Below are positions 39,919 to 51,345 of a DNA stretch of 64,000 nt, piece by piece. The position numbers were made by a program, and so were the translations under genes. Below the pieces are notes generated by a model, which made no database searches, was not told where the DNA came from, and was given only the letters and a program-made list of their open reading frames with translations. Within the stretch, counting starts at the first letter, position 1, and each line of letters opens with the position of its first letter. Location of the stretch: contig WIDE01000008.1 in NCBI GenBank assembly GCA_015039315.1, forward strand, positions 69,722 through 133,721, in the 5' to 3' direction. The stretch comes from Clavulina sp. PMI_390 (lineage: Eukaryota; Basidiomycota; Agaricomycetes; Cantharellales; Hydnaceae).

Positions 39919-41172
39919 ATGTCGAGCACCAGCTGTTGGACCTGTCGTATCCGCAAGAAAGGCGTTAGTACTTTCCTTTCTACTTCCTCTACTCCCTTAG
40001 CTTGGTCCTGATTATGGGTTTTGGCGCCCCTAGGATTGCTCTGGTCCAGGACCTGACGGCGACTGCGCCAAATGTCTCGAGCTGAACCTTGAGTGTCTGC
40101 ACGGCTATGGGGTCCGCGTCCCTAAAGAATACAGGGTTTGTGACCTTCTCCCCCTCTTAATCGCTGTCTTGGGGGTCTAAAGTCAGAACTATCTCATAGC
40201 GACGAGAAATTACGGATGAGATCTCAAAGTGGAACAGGAATAAAAGGAGTCGGTGGACGACTGACAAGCTGCTCATCCGTAACCTGCTCCAGCAGCTGGT
40301 ACAGGATGATCTCCTTCGGCTGAACCAATCCACGAGCCCATACCCGTTAGTACTTGCTTGCATGCTTGTTGTTGAGCCCCTCAGTTGACCCCCCGTTTGG
40401 CACCTGTGACTAATGTCTGCCCGCCACCTTTCATTTAGCTCTTCTATTTCATCCGACCGAAGCGACGCCGTTCCGCTCTCCACTCACTCCATGCAACACG
40501 CGAGCTATCCTGGTCCTTCGACCATCGTCTTGGGCGATTCCGAACGCATTATGCGGCGTGAGTACATCTCAACTTAGTCTACGCAACAACCTCGCATAGT
40601 AACCAAGGGACTGTCCACAGCGAGCTCGGTAGCCCCATGCGCGCCATCACCAGGCTACAACCACCTCCGCCACCAGTCGTCTGATCCTTCCTTGAGGCCG
40701 CCGCCGCCGGTGTCGCCGGAGGATTGGGCCACAGCCCCGATGGCAGGCTTTGCTGCTCAATATGGGATCTTCACACATACACATATCTCCACCCACCCCC
40801 AGCCCAGCGATGCGGGAAATGAAATGCACTACGCATCTTCTTCCTCCTATGGTAAGACCGAAATCGCTGCTGTATCGATTGGCTCAGTGCTAACCGACGC
40901 GTCGCCAAACAGGAAGTCCTCACGTACAATCCCCTGTGTATGAAGGTTCCCCTTCCCGACAAGCCTCCTCATCCCTCTCCAACTTCTCGTACGCCAAGCC
41001 GGGCCCAGCGGGGTACTGTCCTGTGATTGCATCGACCCATCCCCGAAACTCATTACCTGTTGCTGCTGGAACTCCATCACAGTGGCCACCGCTCGACCTC
41101 GGGTCCCCCACATACGACCCATCGAGAGCTCGTACAGTGCGGGACTGGAATTTTGGGCCTTGGACGTCGTAA
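39919..41172 (+). CDS. Short Zn2Cys6 transcription factor
   Basis: Six exons: 39919-39963, 40034-40135, 40200-40345, 40439-40557, 40621-40851 and 40913-41172, giving 300 residues with consistent phase. The N-terminal zinc cluster reads CWTCRIRKKG|DCSGPGPDGDCAKCLELNLEC, so its spacing is C-x2-C-x7-C-x8-C-x2-C-x6-C, one residue more than usual between the second and third cysteine. It continues LHGYGVRVPKEYR, then a basic/charged helix (EISKWNRNKRSRWTTDKLLI) that may act as linker and dimerisation part. The rest is serine/proline-rich (SPGYNHLRHQSSDPS, PPPPVSPEDWATAPM) and lacks the fungal-specific regulator domain seen in longer members. A nuclear DNA-binding regulator is inferred; the target is unknown. 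It sits alone in a gene-poor region. The start is the first ATG, six residues before the first cysteine. Confidence 0.82.
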
Positions 41173-44100
41173 AAACCTGAGTTATTCATTCAGCCCTTCA
41201 TGAGCTCGTAGTAGAGCATGGCCTGATGACTTTTGTGTCCAAGTGACGATATCCTTAATGGAATCCATGACAACTTACTATTTCCTTCTGGTCTCCGTGG
41301 CTAGTGAGGGATCTATCCTATCCCGAGATCTGACCGGCTTGAAGTAAAGGCGGCCGGTGTTTGCGGGATTGCCTGCAATCTGCAAAAATAACATTTCTAC
41401 TTCTACATGCACCCATTTCCTTAACCCCCCTCCCCTAATCCCCTTTGTTCATTCCCCGCTGAGTTGCGTCGCTCATCCATTCAGCAATACTGCCAGTCCA
41501 ACGAATGTCAGGGAGCGTCTTGAGCGCCTCGAGCGGCGTTCTGTCCCTTCCGAACAAATCGGCTGCCTCCGCCGCCATTTGCTCCTCATCTGATATCGAA
41601 CACCCTTGAGCGCTCCCTAGCACGCCATTTCCAACCTTCCGCCGCCATTTCAGGTGGTGTTATCGGAGGTGGCTGTCTTCCAATATGGACACCGAGCGCG
41701 CAGCAGCATCTCCATTCTGATAACGAATGTCCTCCACTTATTTTTCCCCCGGAACAAAGCCGGACCTGGGGAGGTTGCTAATCGACAGGAGGAAGAGTGG
41801 TGCGCGAGCCCTTGCTCGGATGCGCTGTGTCCTGGGTGGTGACTCACTACCGTCGTTGCGACCTTGCTTCTCAGTGTCGGTGTTCCCGACGGCGCGCATC
41901 GGAGCTTTGTACGCCACATTGTATGAATCTGGCGAGTCCGATGTTGCTTGGACAGATCCGCCGAGGCCTGGATTTGGTGCGCGCGCCCTTCGACAATGGA
42001 CCCGAGTTACGGAAAGTTCCGTAGGGGAGAGTGTCTTCGCGCCTAGGGTGCGCTGCTCTTGCTTCTTGAATGGCTATTGGTGAACATAAATCGGATCCAC
42101 TGTGCTTATCTTGTCCGTTATGTTATTCTTATCGTCCCATCGTCTTTCTTCCCCAAATTTCAATGCTATTTGTCCTCTGCATCGTATCGCCTTTGCCATC
42201 TTCCTCATTAATCGTACCCATCGGCTGTTTTGCCCTGGCTCACCCCCGTCCAGTCCACTGCTTTCGCTTCGGTTTCCTATTAGCGCCATATGTTACGTTT
42301 CGTTGACCGTTCATGTATAAATAGGGACCGCATGTCTTGGAAGTCTCTTGGCCGCTGAATAACGATCTATATTACACTTTCTGCGGCAACGTGGCTGCCG
42401 CTTTCAGTTGAACCCAGCACTTTGGCACCTTCACGCGACTCTTTTGTTGAGCTTCCACTTGGTTCATACAGCTAGTTCGGCCACCCACTGGCTTGTATTT
42501 GTCCCCCATCTTATGGCGATAGCACGCAATTTTTGCTGGACTCTCTTGGGTGTCAATCTGCACTGCATATATTCAACAACGAGATAAAATGCTGATGAAA
42601 GTTACACGATCTTCAGGACTGAGTATGCGACAACGGCCGACGATTCAGTGACGACCCTGGATCCCCTTGCAATGCTGCATTTCGGCTTCCCGTCCAAATT
42701 GTGCAATCTGTTCTCAGAGCCCGGAGGGATGTCCGACGAGTGAGAACGATGACGCCGATGAGCCAAGCACGAGGTGAGGGCTACCACATCTGAATGAACT
42801 ATGGGAGCTTACGATTTAGCTATTGGCACTTGAGCTCAACCCGTCGGCGACGCGGGGACGAGGCAGCGGATCATCTCGATGAGCTATGTCAAAACAAGGA
42901 TGGAGGGGAGTTGCCATTTCATCAGAAGTCTTATTTTTTTAGCGTTACACAAATTCACACTGCACCGGTGCCGTCGTAATTAAAGGCCCTCGGGCATCCC
43001 GATGCCTGTTCTATTGCCATTTACGCAGCATCCATGAGCTGAATTGATTGAGTGACGGTTAAATCCAGCCCACACATGAGAGGGGGATTGTTCCTGTTTC
43101 TCGGGCTCTATATATTCGGAAGCATTGAGCGGTAACCATCGGAGGTCGTGAAAAGAAGGGGAGAGGGAAAGAGGGAAGGAGGGTGATCAAGCTGGCCGAA
43201 ACTGACATGACAATTCTTCGGCCACGGAGAGAAGGCCTGAAGCGAGCTGCCCTTCCAAAACGGGGCTCTGGTGTGAGACGTCCTCGACGGCGCTGAACGT
43301 CCGAGCATTTCCGCAGGGTATGCCGGCGGCTGACAAGACTATTTCCCCCCCAGAAAGAGATTGACGTCGTGTTGTGGGAGAAGAAAGCCCTACTGTGAGG
43401 GTTCACGGTGACAAGCTTCATCATATCATATGATAACGTCGAACCAATTGTGGCGCTGAAGCTTCATTTCGCTTTTGATGGATGTGGCGGTGTTAGACCA
43501 CACAATGGTTGTCGATCCTCAGCTTCGCTCACGCAAAGAAGCCATATATACAATGAGATTGACTCATTTTTCCGACTTTACAAGAGGAGCTATCGCAACC
43601 AAATGATTCGCATCACTAGCAGTGATGATGAGTATTGATTGGATGGATTCATGGAAGAAGAGTATTTTTGAGACCCTCTGCTTAATTGAAGTCTACTGTT
43701 GGATTACAGGAGATGTATAGTTTCAATATAATCGTTGTGGCGCATTGGTGGGATGGCAACTTGACAGCGTCACGGTAACGGTCGTCGATAGGTCCGTATC
43801 CGCCGCATCTGTGGCGTGGATAGATGCTTGCTAGGGACCAGTGATTATGAAATGATGCAAACGAGGGGGTGTTTGCCATCTTGTAGACCTAGCGCCCAAA
43901 GTGTCCAATCGTGACCAATGAGCCCGAAAGGAAAAAATCCAAACCGGAGGATGATGGTCATCCAATATGAACAAATGAAGAATGCATCTTGGACGATATT
44001 AGCTCAAAGCAACTATCTGTGATGCTCCTGGCGTTGTTACTGCATTGCATGCACATCACCGAGAAGTGCTCGGTGATCTTCTCACTCCGCCTCTCAACAT

Positions 44101-44900
44101 CGAGAAGCTTGGTTCATTTCGTATGCGTCCGAGTCACAGGGGTGTGCCGTGGAGATGGAGATAGCCATGGTCAGGTTCGGATTGACAGCGGAGTGGGTGA
44201 GTTCGGAATTGCAGGAACAAGATTCTTCCCTCACGATTGATGGCTGTGAGCTACGGGCCTTGCACATCCGGGAAACACACTTTGAGCTGTTCGAGATAAG
44301 TTGCAAACGAGGGGAGGCTGAGCATCAGCAATTGGGGGCACACTTGGGTATTTACAATTTCCAATCAAGCTGTTTGGTTGTGTCGAAGGCTAAAGTTGAC
44401 TGGCTCGACGAAAATAATAGTACGCAAGTAAGCGCCTTGGCGCTGAGAGCGGTCATGACCTTCCAGGTCAATATGATGAACTAGAAAACAAACGCGCCTG
44501 TCCCGTGACCGTGGGGCCAGACGCCGGGTGCTCCTGTATTGAACGTCTTCCCGATCCTTGCACGACGAAATCCCAGAGATCGGGTAGAGCAATGACGACG
44601 ATGTTGTGCATCACCTGTATAAGTGTTAGATAAAATAAAATAAAATGTTTGGGCCGCAAATAGGTTCATGGAAACTGGTCTGGCCATTGTCGATCGCATT
44701 CCATCTGAGGCATTGGGACGTGCAAGCTGTCAGTTTGTGATTAGTCAGCATGATGTCACTCGATGAGGACAGAGCTACCCCCATCGTTCGAGCATGGGTT
44801 GTATACCACCCTCTTACCACGAGAAACTCTTAGACACACTGCGACCATAACCTTTCCCCTCATGCGATAAGTTTCGATGACTTTTTGCGCTATTCGTTAT
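41173..44900. other. Gene-poor intergenic region
   Basis: 3.7 kb without a supported gene. A C-rich stretch is present at about 41415-41445 and a purine-rich stretch near 43145-43185. The ORF at 44149-44484 (111 codons) has no family resemblance and no splice neighbours. Confidence 0.4.
44631..44645. repeat. (TAAAA)3 pentanucleotide repeat
   Basis: Three perfect copies of TAAAA. A minor microsatellite in the gene-poor region. Confidence 0.8.
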
Positions 44901-45907
44901 CCTCGATCTAGGCGACGATGGACCCCGATGTGGAAGGTTGGCCGGCAGGCTCATCACAGGGTTTCGTGGAAAAGGCCGTAATGAGTAGCTGGGAAGAGCA
45001 ACCATCGTCCTCACAGGCTGTCGACAGCGAGGGAGGCGGTCTGGTCAGAGCAAGACCGAACAACCACCACTGCCAGGATAAAGTCACTTCCAGCCCCTCC
45101 TTCCTCTATCACGCATTCGCTGAAACGAAACTTGGGGGTCGATATGCTTTCCCTCATCGCTCGCCACGTTCCCAGTATCCCACCCACCCTGCATGCTCAC
45201 CGCTCCAGCCTCCTATGCAGCTCCGCTCATATTTTGGCCGATAGCTTCCCAGGCCTGTCGAATACGAATTCAAGTCGCTTACGGATCACTCGGAAACTCC
45301 ACACAATAAGGCTGATTGTGCATCCAAAATCTGATTTCGGGTTAGATCTCGAGACTCGACAACGCTTGGCCGACGCATTATCGATCCACCGTGCAAGCGC
45401 CAATGCTCACGACTTCTCTGACAGTCGCCGTCATCGATGTTCTACTGTCCAACAACTAGCTTTACTCTCGAAACGCTGTCTCAGACATTGGCACCTCTCA
45501 TATATTCGACTTCTATACGCCGACAGCCTTTGCAACGAACATCGTCATGCATCCACACCCCCTTTTTGATGGCTAGTCCAGCACGTGCTCGTGCTCCACG
45601 GCGCTACGGTGGCTCCTCGTTGTGCTGCGCAAAAACAGCCTGTTACATACACAGGACCATACTCTCTCGACGTCAGCCACTTTTCGTATACTCGCTTGTG
45701 CACTATACTACACTGCCAGCCCCTTCCAACCATTAAACAACGTCGCCAGGCAATATCTGGCCATTCTGCCGGTAACTTGTTCGTTCACTACCAATATTTG
45801 GCCCCTTTCCACACGGCCTCACAAACCGTGACCCAGCTCCACTCCACACACGCCCTTTTCACATTTGGCACCATCCTCGTCGAAAAGCTCTTCAACTGAA
45901 ATCACCA

Positions 45908-46874
45908 ATGTCGAGCACAGAGAGCGCTACTCCTTCGCCACCTGACATGGCCAGCGAGCACGCAATTGTTGACCAAGAGGCCCTTGACCAGCTCGATCGC
46001 GATCTTATCGTTGCTGAACGGATCAGGGACTATTCAGATGAAATCTACATGTACACTCGACAGTCAGTACCTTCCTCCTTTCCACTCCCGCACGCTTACT
46101 CACTCTGACTGGATGGTCTCATTGTCGTTTTACGTTCCCGGTTCACGGATGTGTCATGGATATGACTAACATCGACTCTCGGTCGGTCGTCGACAAACGC
46201 TCTATGTGAACTCTCGACCCTGCCACTCTTCCTACTTTGGCTTGCCTCCTCAGGCAATGGATCGACTGGAAGCATCGTGTTGACCGAGAGCGTGCTCAGG
46301 CAGCTGCTGAGCGAAGCCAACACCGCCAGCGACACCACCATCACCCACTCCACCACGCTCCACCTCCACATGCTGCCCCAATGGGCACCACCGTTGCTAA
46401 TGCCCACGGTCCCTCAGTACCAGTCCCAATGCCACCTCATAAGCACGAAACGGTGGATTCGATTCCAATCGGTATTGCACGTTCCACAGGGTCCCGTGGG
46501 GCTGTGAACAGCCGGCAGGAGCCGTTCAACTTTTATGGCCCGTACGTCATTGCTCTTCGTTTTCCTTCAACTCTATCCATTCCATATCCAGGCGAATGCG
46601 TTCACTGCTTGATTGCCGTTGATGTCACTTCGGCTTGGAAATCTTCCAAGTGATCCTGTTATGGGACGCATCCACAAGTAGTTCTGTGTCGCATCAGATG
46701 AGCACTGTGTCCTTTGCCTATCTTGAACTCATTCGTCAATCCTCAATATCTCGCCCTCTATCCTTATTTACTTCTTTCTTCAATCCTGTTGAGTCACCTG
46801 GTCTAATAACATTCCTATGTAGCTCATCGCCGGCATCGGAGCTTACGGGGGCCCCTTCCGACAATTCTGACTGA
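45908..46874 (+). CDS. Small hypothetical protein, four exons
   Basis: Proposed exons 45908-46062, 46254-46541, 46651-46677 and 46823-46874 sum exactly to 174 codons (173 residues). The first exon has a good start context (CACCATGTCG) and an acidic helix: HAIVDQEALDQLDRDLIVAE, then RIRDYSDEIYMYTRQ. It splices in phase to QWIDWKHRVDRERAQAAAER, a probable charged coiled coil. A histidine/proline-rich segment (RQRHHHHPLHHAPPPHAAP) and a hydrophilic end (SPASELTGAPSDNSD) follow. Residues 20-80 look helical; the remainder is likely disordered. I recognise no family. The last two introns are less sure: one donor is GTAGTT, and an alternative ends the frame at 46622 after PRMRSLLDCR. The base composition and short introns resemble real genes here, unlike the surrounding sequence. 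Confidence 0.45.
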
Positions 46875-49800
46875 TGTGTTCACTCGTCCTATCTACCCTG
46901 TTCGGTACGTTTTTTATGCCATTCCCCCATGACTAAGCCCTATGGAGTGTGCTTATTTGCATTCATCGCACTCATGTCTTTTCTGTTGCGCTCTCTTCCT
47001 TGCTCCCGTCATCTCCCACATGAAGAAAGTGCTGGATCTCGATCGAAATTACCATATACAACCATTTCTTCAGGTGAGCAAGCCACTCCTTCTCGTCCCT
47101 CCGATCTGGCCGTCCGGATCGAACACTCACTGAATATTTCTCTCAAGACCGAACTCATTCTGCACATTTTCCGAGCCTTCCCGCGTAAGCCATCTGGCTG
47201 AGCTGAACTAGGCATCTCAGATGGTCTATTTCTTGGTGCTGGCTGTGTTGTTGTGTGGAGTGCCTTGAAGCTGCTATAAAAACTTTCCCTCAACTTCTTT
47301 CCATTCTTGTCCAAATCCTCCTTAAATATTCATTTTGGTTCTTGGAGGCCCTCAGGGGGCCACCATCCCTTCTCTGCTGTCCTCTCCTTTCTGAATTCGC
47401 GCATCATTGGCTCGCAGGCCGGGCCTATGGCCTTGAAACACAATATTCTCTTCTATCTTCATATATTCCTATTTGGCCGATATCATCACTTTTTCATTCC
47501 ATCATTTCTTGTTCTCGTTCTTCCTCTTCTTGGGTGCTGTAGTGCATTTGAAGATGATAACATTGCTCAGCTTGCCCGTACCTTTCTGCTTCACACAACT
47601 GTATCAATTGGCGTGCTTGTTTCTCCACGACTTCCCTCTTATCAATACTGTCGATCCTTTGCAATCGTAATTGAAACATTTTCCTTGTCGCGCGAGGGTA
47701 TCGCTTTTGATACTTCAATTATATTGATCATGTACTTTTCATAGTTCTGCGTCAGTGCTTTCAGACCATCATTCAATAGCCTTGAATCTAGCAATGCTCG
47801 CTTAGCTAACGTCCGTGCAGTGGTCGTTGATTAAAGAGTGTTCCATGGGTAGCAAAGTTCCGCGATCAACGCCCTCCGACGCTCTGGGTCCTATCCTCAT
47901 ATTATCGAGGTTCTTATGTTTCTTGCGGGGTTGGCCATATACCATTGGTTTAGACAGCTTCTGGGTCGGACTGTGGTGCCCAGTGCGGGGAGATCACGCC
48001 ATAACAGACCAGCTAGCCTCCAATTGCGTTCTCCCATTCTTGATACACTGCTGAATGACCTCTGCGAGTGCAAGGGGATGTGTATAGGGCTGCAGTTGCC
48101 GCTACTTCTTGCACAAGTGCTTGCTGCGTGCTCCATTATTTTATCTGTCTGAGCTTTGAGGGGAGTCGGGAACTTACCTGAGACTGCTTCCACCTCGCCC
48201 TATAGGATTCCACGGGCGGCCTCTCGTTTTATGCAGGTGGTAGCAGGGTGTTTCCCCCAGAAAACAGAAGGGAGCAGACGACGGAGTTCTAGGTGTACAG
48301 CACCAAATGCAATATGCCGCCTTTTCCTCGCTGTTGTAAGCTCGAGATTGACCACGTCGTAGAGGGACGTGCTTGCGATGGCACTGGAAGTGCCTAGTAT
48401 TCGAATCCCCACATTGCATTCTCGGGGTGGTGGTCTTGCTTTGGATACGTGAAGTTCCCTTGAAGTCTCCTAGGCCGCCTTCTTAGCTAATACACGTCCC
48501 CGTGAGTCCATATCATAGTCTCATAACGTTGGCGGGCATAAGGACGAGTTTAAATACAAACGTTGATCTTGCTGGTTGTGAATTCTCCCAATTGACCTCG
48601 ATGAAAGCAAACATCATGTTTCGTTGAATGCCCAGCCACCTGCTGCCCAGACGACGTCGTGGTGCATTATGGGTGGTAACAGCACAACCCATCATCCTCG
48701 GACAACTACCGGCGGCGATTACAATCGAATAGGGGAATAAAGCGAGGCGAGCTGCGTGTGTAAAGCTGTTGGCCGCGTGGAAGCCCGTTTCTGAACCAGT
48801 TGTGGAGCGGGGTGGTTCGGTTCAGGGAAGCGGATTCACAGCATGTTTGTAGTCTTGAATCGATCGAGCGGGCTTTTTTTACAAGATGGGCAATGTATTC
48901 CGCCATTCTAGAGTTACCGGGGCGGCATGGAACGTGTACATCACATGTTCTAGATGCGATACTGCAGGACTGCCTTCAAGAACAGTCGTGTCCATCACGT
49001 TTGGGGCCCGTTTTTTCCCCTGTTTTCACGACTCCGATCAAAGCAGCCTTGACATGTACATGGGGAGAACGTTTTCCACGACTCTAGAGAGTCTATGCAC
49101 TATGCACATCATTGGATCATGATTGCGCTTTGTTGGTGATTGTTGCTAGTGGTTGGGTCAGATTGATGACTGTCACGCAAGTATATTCCCTGTTCCCTCC
49201 CTTGACTCGATCTTCCTCCTCCCACCATCTACAAAAAGATGTCAGCGTTCAACAAGCTTGCCACTACTTCATCTCCTTCCTTTCCTCACTTTGCAATGAT
49301 GTACATCACCAGTACGAAGTCGACCCAGCCGATTCCGGGACAAGCCAGTGTCTCTGCTCCTCCCCAGGACGTGGGAACTCGCTGATGTGCCGATGCAACC
49401 ACTATCCACTACTCGCCTATCTGTCGAGCGTTTTCCACCCAGCGATGTCTTTGTGTTGATACGACCACATGTCCTAGCGCTCAAAGGATTTATGCCCACC
49501 TGGACGACGAGCTGACTCATGGGATCTCGTGCCCTCAGTGCCAAACGGAACAAAAACGGAATAGAAGAAGCGGCTCTCGTGCGTCGTCGCATTTGGTCCT
49601 TCAACACCGCCACGACCCATTTGGTCCACCGTGACTATGCCACTCTCCATCCCAGGCGAGCCATTGCTTCGTCATAGGCAACTTGCACCGGCTTTGGCCA
49701 AGCAATCCTCGGTCCTTATGGCAACTCACGGAACAATGAGGAAGCGCCCCTTATTATGGTGACGGGGCAATCGTTATTGTATTTAGCCGGGGGCAAGTCA

Positions 49801-50100
49801 GCGAAGGCTGCGCTTGAGGGGCCACGTGGAGTCATCCCGGCATGAGGTAAGCACTGCCCCTTTTCCTCTCTTCTCTCTTTTTTCCCTTTATAACCCCCTC
49901 TGTTCCCTCATCGGGCTCAATTCCTCTTCCCGCCGTCTTCCACCATCTACCACAGCGTTCTCAGTCTCAACCATGGTGACAGTTCGCGGGATCTCAGTCG
50001 CCGTCTCAACGCAGCCCCAGGCAGCTTCCTTCCTGCTCACGACGGTAGAGTCGGAGTAACTCTGTCCACCTCGACGTCTCACTACCAGGCTCCCATTGGT
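46875..50100. other. Gene-poor region
   Basis: No gene could be supported. A pyrimidine-rich stretch at 47280-47550 gives hydrophobic open frames (phenylalanine/leucine-rich), but without a start, splice continuation or family match. The rest contains only short frames. Confidence 0.4.
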
Positions 50101-50104
50101 CAAC

Positions 50105-51345
50105 TCGATGATAAGAATCGGACACCCCTAGCACCTGCAGGTTTGTATCCTCGGCTTTGTGGTCAGCTCCGTCGATCGTGGGTTCTCACCAGTGGGAGGA
50201 GACAGGCTTTATTCTTCACTTAGCAGGCCTCAGCTTCACATCGACAGCCATCATTGCGATCTGGCAATTCTTCATCAACGGTTCAGCGGTATTGTTACTC
50301 TCCTGCCCGATCTGGATTGAACGGCCATACTCCTTGCTCCGGAACCCGACAACAATATCCGGACAGATACCTTTCGAAGGCTACAGGTTTGTATCCTCGA
50401 TCTGGTTCCTGCTTCGTGGGTTGTGGGTTAGTGACACTCTCAGAATTTGCAGCTTAGTATGATGAACAGCGGACCCCATCAATCTCCAGCCGTCAATTGG
50501 CCGAGGCTCCCTTCAAGATAACTGGCCCCGACCATTCCGGTACAGTATACGTGTCATTCCTATCTCCCAATCGTTCACTGCATTCCGGCCTGCAATGGAC
50601 TCGACGGCCATAATCGGGCACTCTCAGCAGATACGGGTTTGTATCCCCTCAGCTTTGTAGTCGTTTCGTAGGCTGTGAGTCCTAACACTTGCTACCATTT
50701 CTCTCCCAAATAGTCAATCTTACAGCCCACTTCCCCTGCTCAACTGCCATGTGGTATCGCCCCATCTATGATCAAACGACTACAGTGCACACTCGGATTT
50801 CCGATGACGCCATTCGGTCGATTCTTGTTCTTGATGGGATACATGTGCTGCAGCTCTGCGGGTCAGTGACGCGACGGAGCTTCCCGGCAGGTCACCACCT
50901 GGGCGCCCAGTGCCGTCCTGAACAGATCCTGACATTTTCTGGACCTGCAAAGATGCATCACATTTACCTTTGCGTTGATCGAACATCATTGCAAGCTTCA
51001 AACCTCCTACTCCCCGGTTGATTATGAACACACCATACAGTGAGCTCTCTCTTGACTCGCTCGCCCACCTGCTTGGACCGCCTTGTCTTCAATCCGACAA
51101 TTCCTATTCGGAACACTTGGAGAGGTTGGTATCACTTGACCTTTCCTCTGTTCTCCGTACACTGTGGGTTCTGACAAATGGCTAACAGTCCTCTGCTCAG
51201 CCTAGTGGACATCTGAGCCAAATTTGCGCTTTGTATTTCAGATCTCATGCCCGACGACAAAGTATTCGACACTGATTCGAGGAGGTTGGTAACAGCTCAT
51301 CGCTATCTGGTGATCGTCGATCGTGGGCACTAACACTGAAGATCA
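50105..51345 (+). repeat. Degenerate exon/intron-like module repeated about every 245 bp
   Basis: Five copies of a module were found by eye. Each has a short block of the type CGAYRA..ATTCGGACA (for example 50107-50125, 50347-50366, 50603-50620, 51094-51112 and 51251-51271). About 20-30 nt later comes a donor-like GTTTGTATCC or GTTGGTA at 50141, 50387, 50637, 51125 and 51285. Downstream in each copy is a GTGGGTTCTNAC-like branch-point block about 40-60 nt further on. Spacings between donors are 246, 250, 488 (about twice 245) and 160 bp. The blocks before the donors translate as DDKNRTPLAPAG, PDNNIRTDTF, GLDGHNRALSADT, QSDNSYSEHL and PDDKVFDTDS, weakly alike. This may be a decayed repeat-protein gene with homologous introns or a tandem duplication; no complete reading frame survives. 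Confidence 0.5.

Noticed and set aside
44149..44484. 111-codon plus frame
   Set aside because: No family, no neighbours, ordinary length for chance in this composition.
44918..45244. 108-codon frame MDPDVEGWPAG
   Set aside because: Composition is not unlike a coding exon, but no splice partner or domain could be found; left out as unsupported.
46592..46622. Alternative end of the small four-exon gene (PRMRSLLDCR stop)
   Set aside because: Possible, but the model with two further exons also sums to whole codons and gives a more natural hydrophilic C-terminus.
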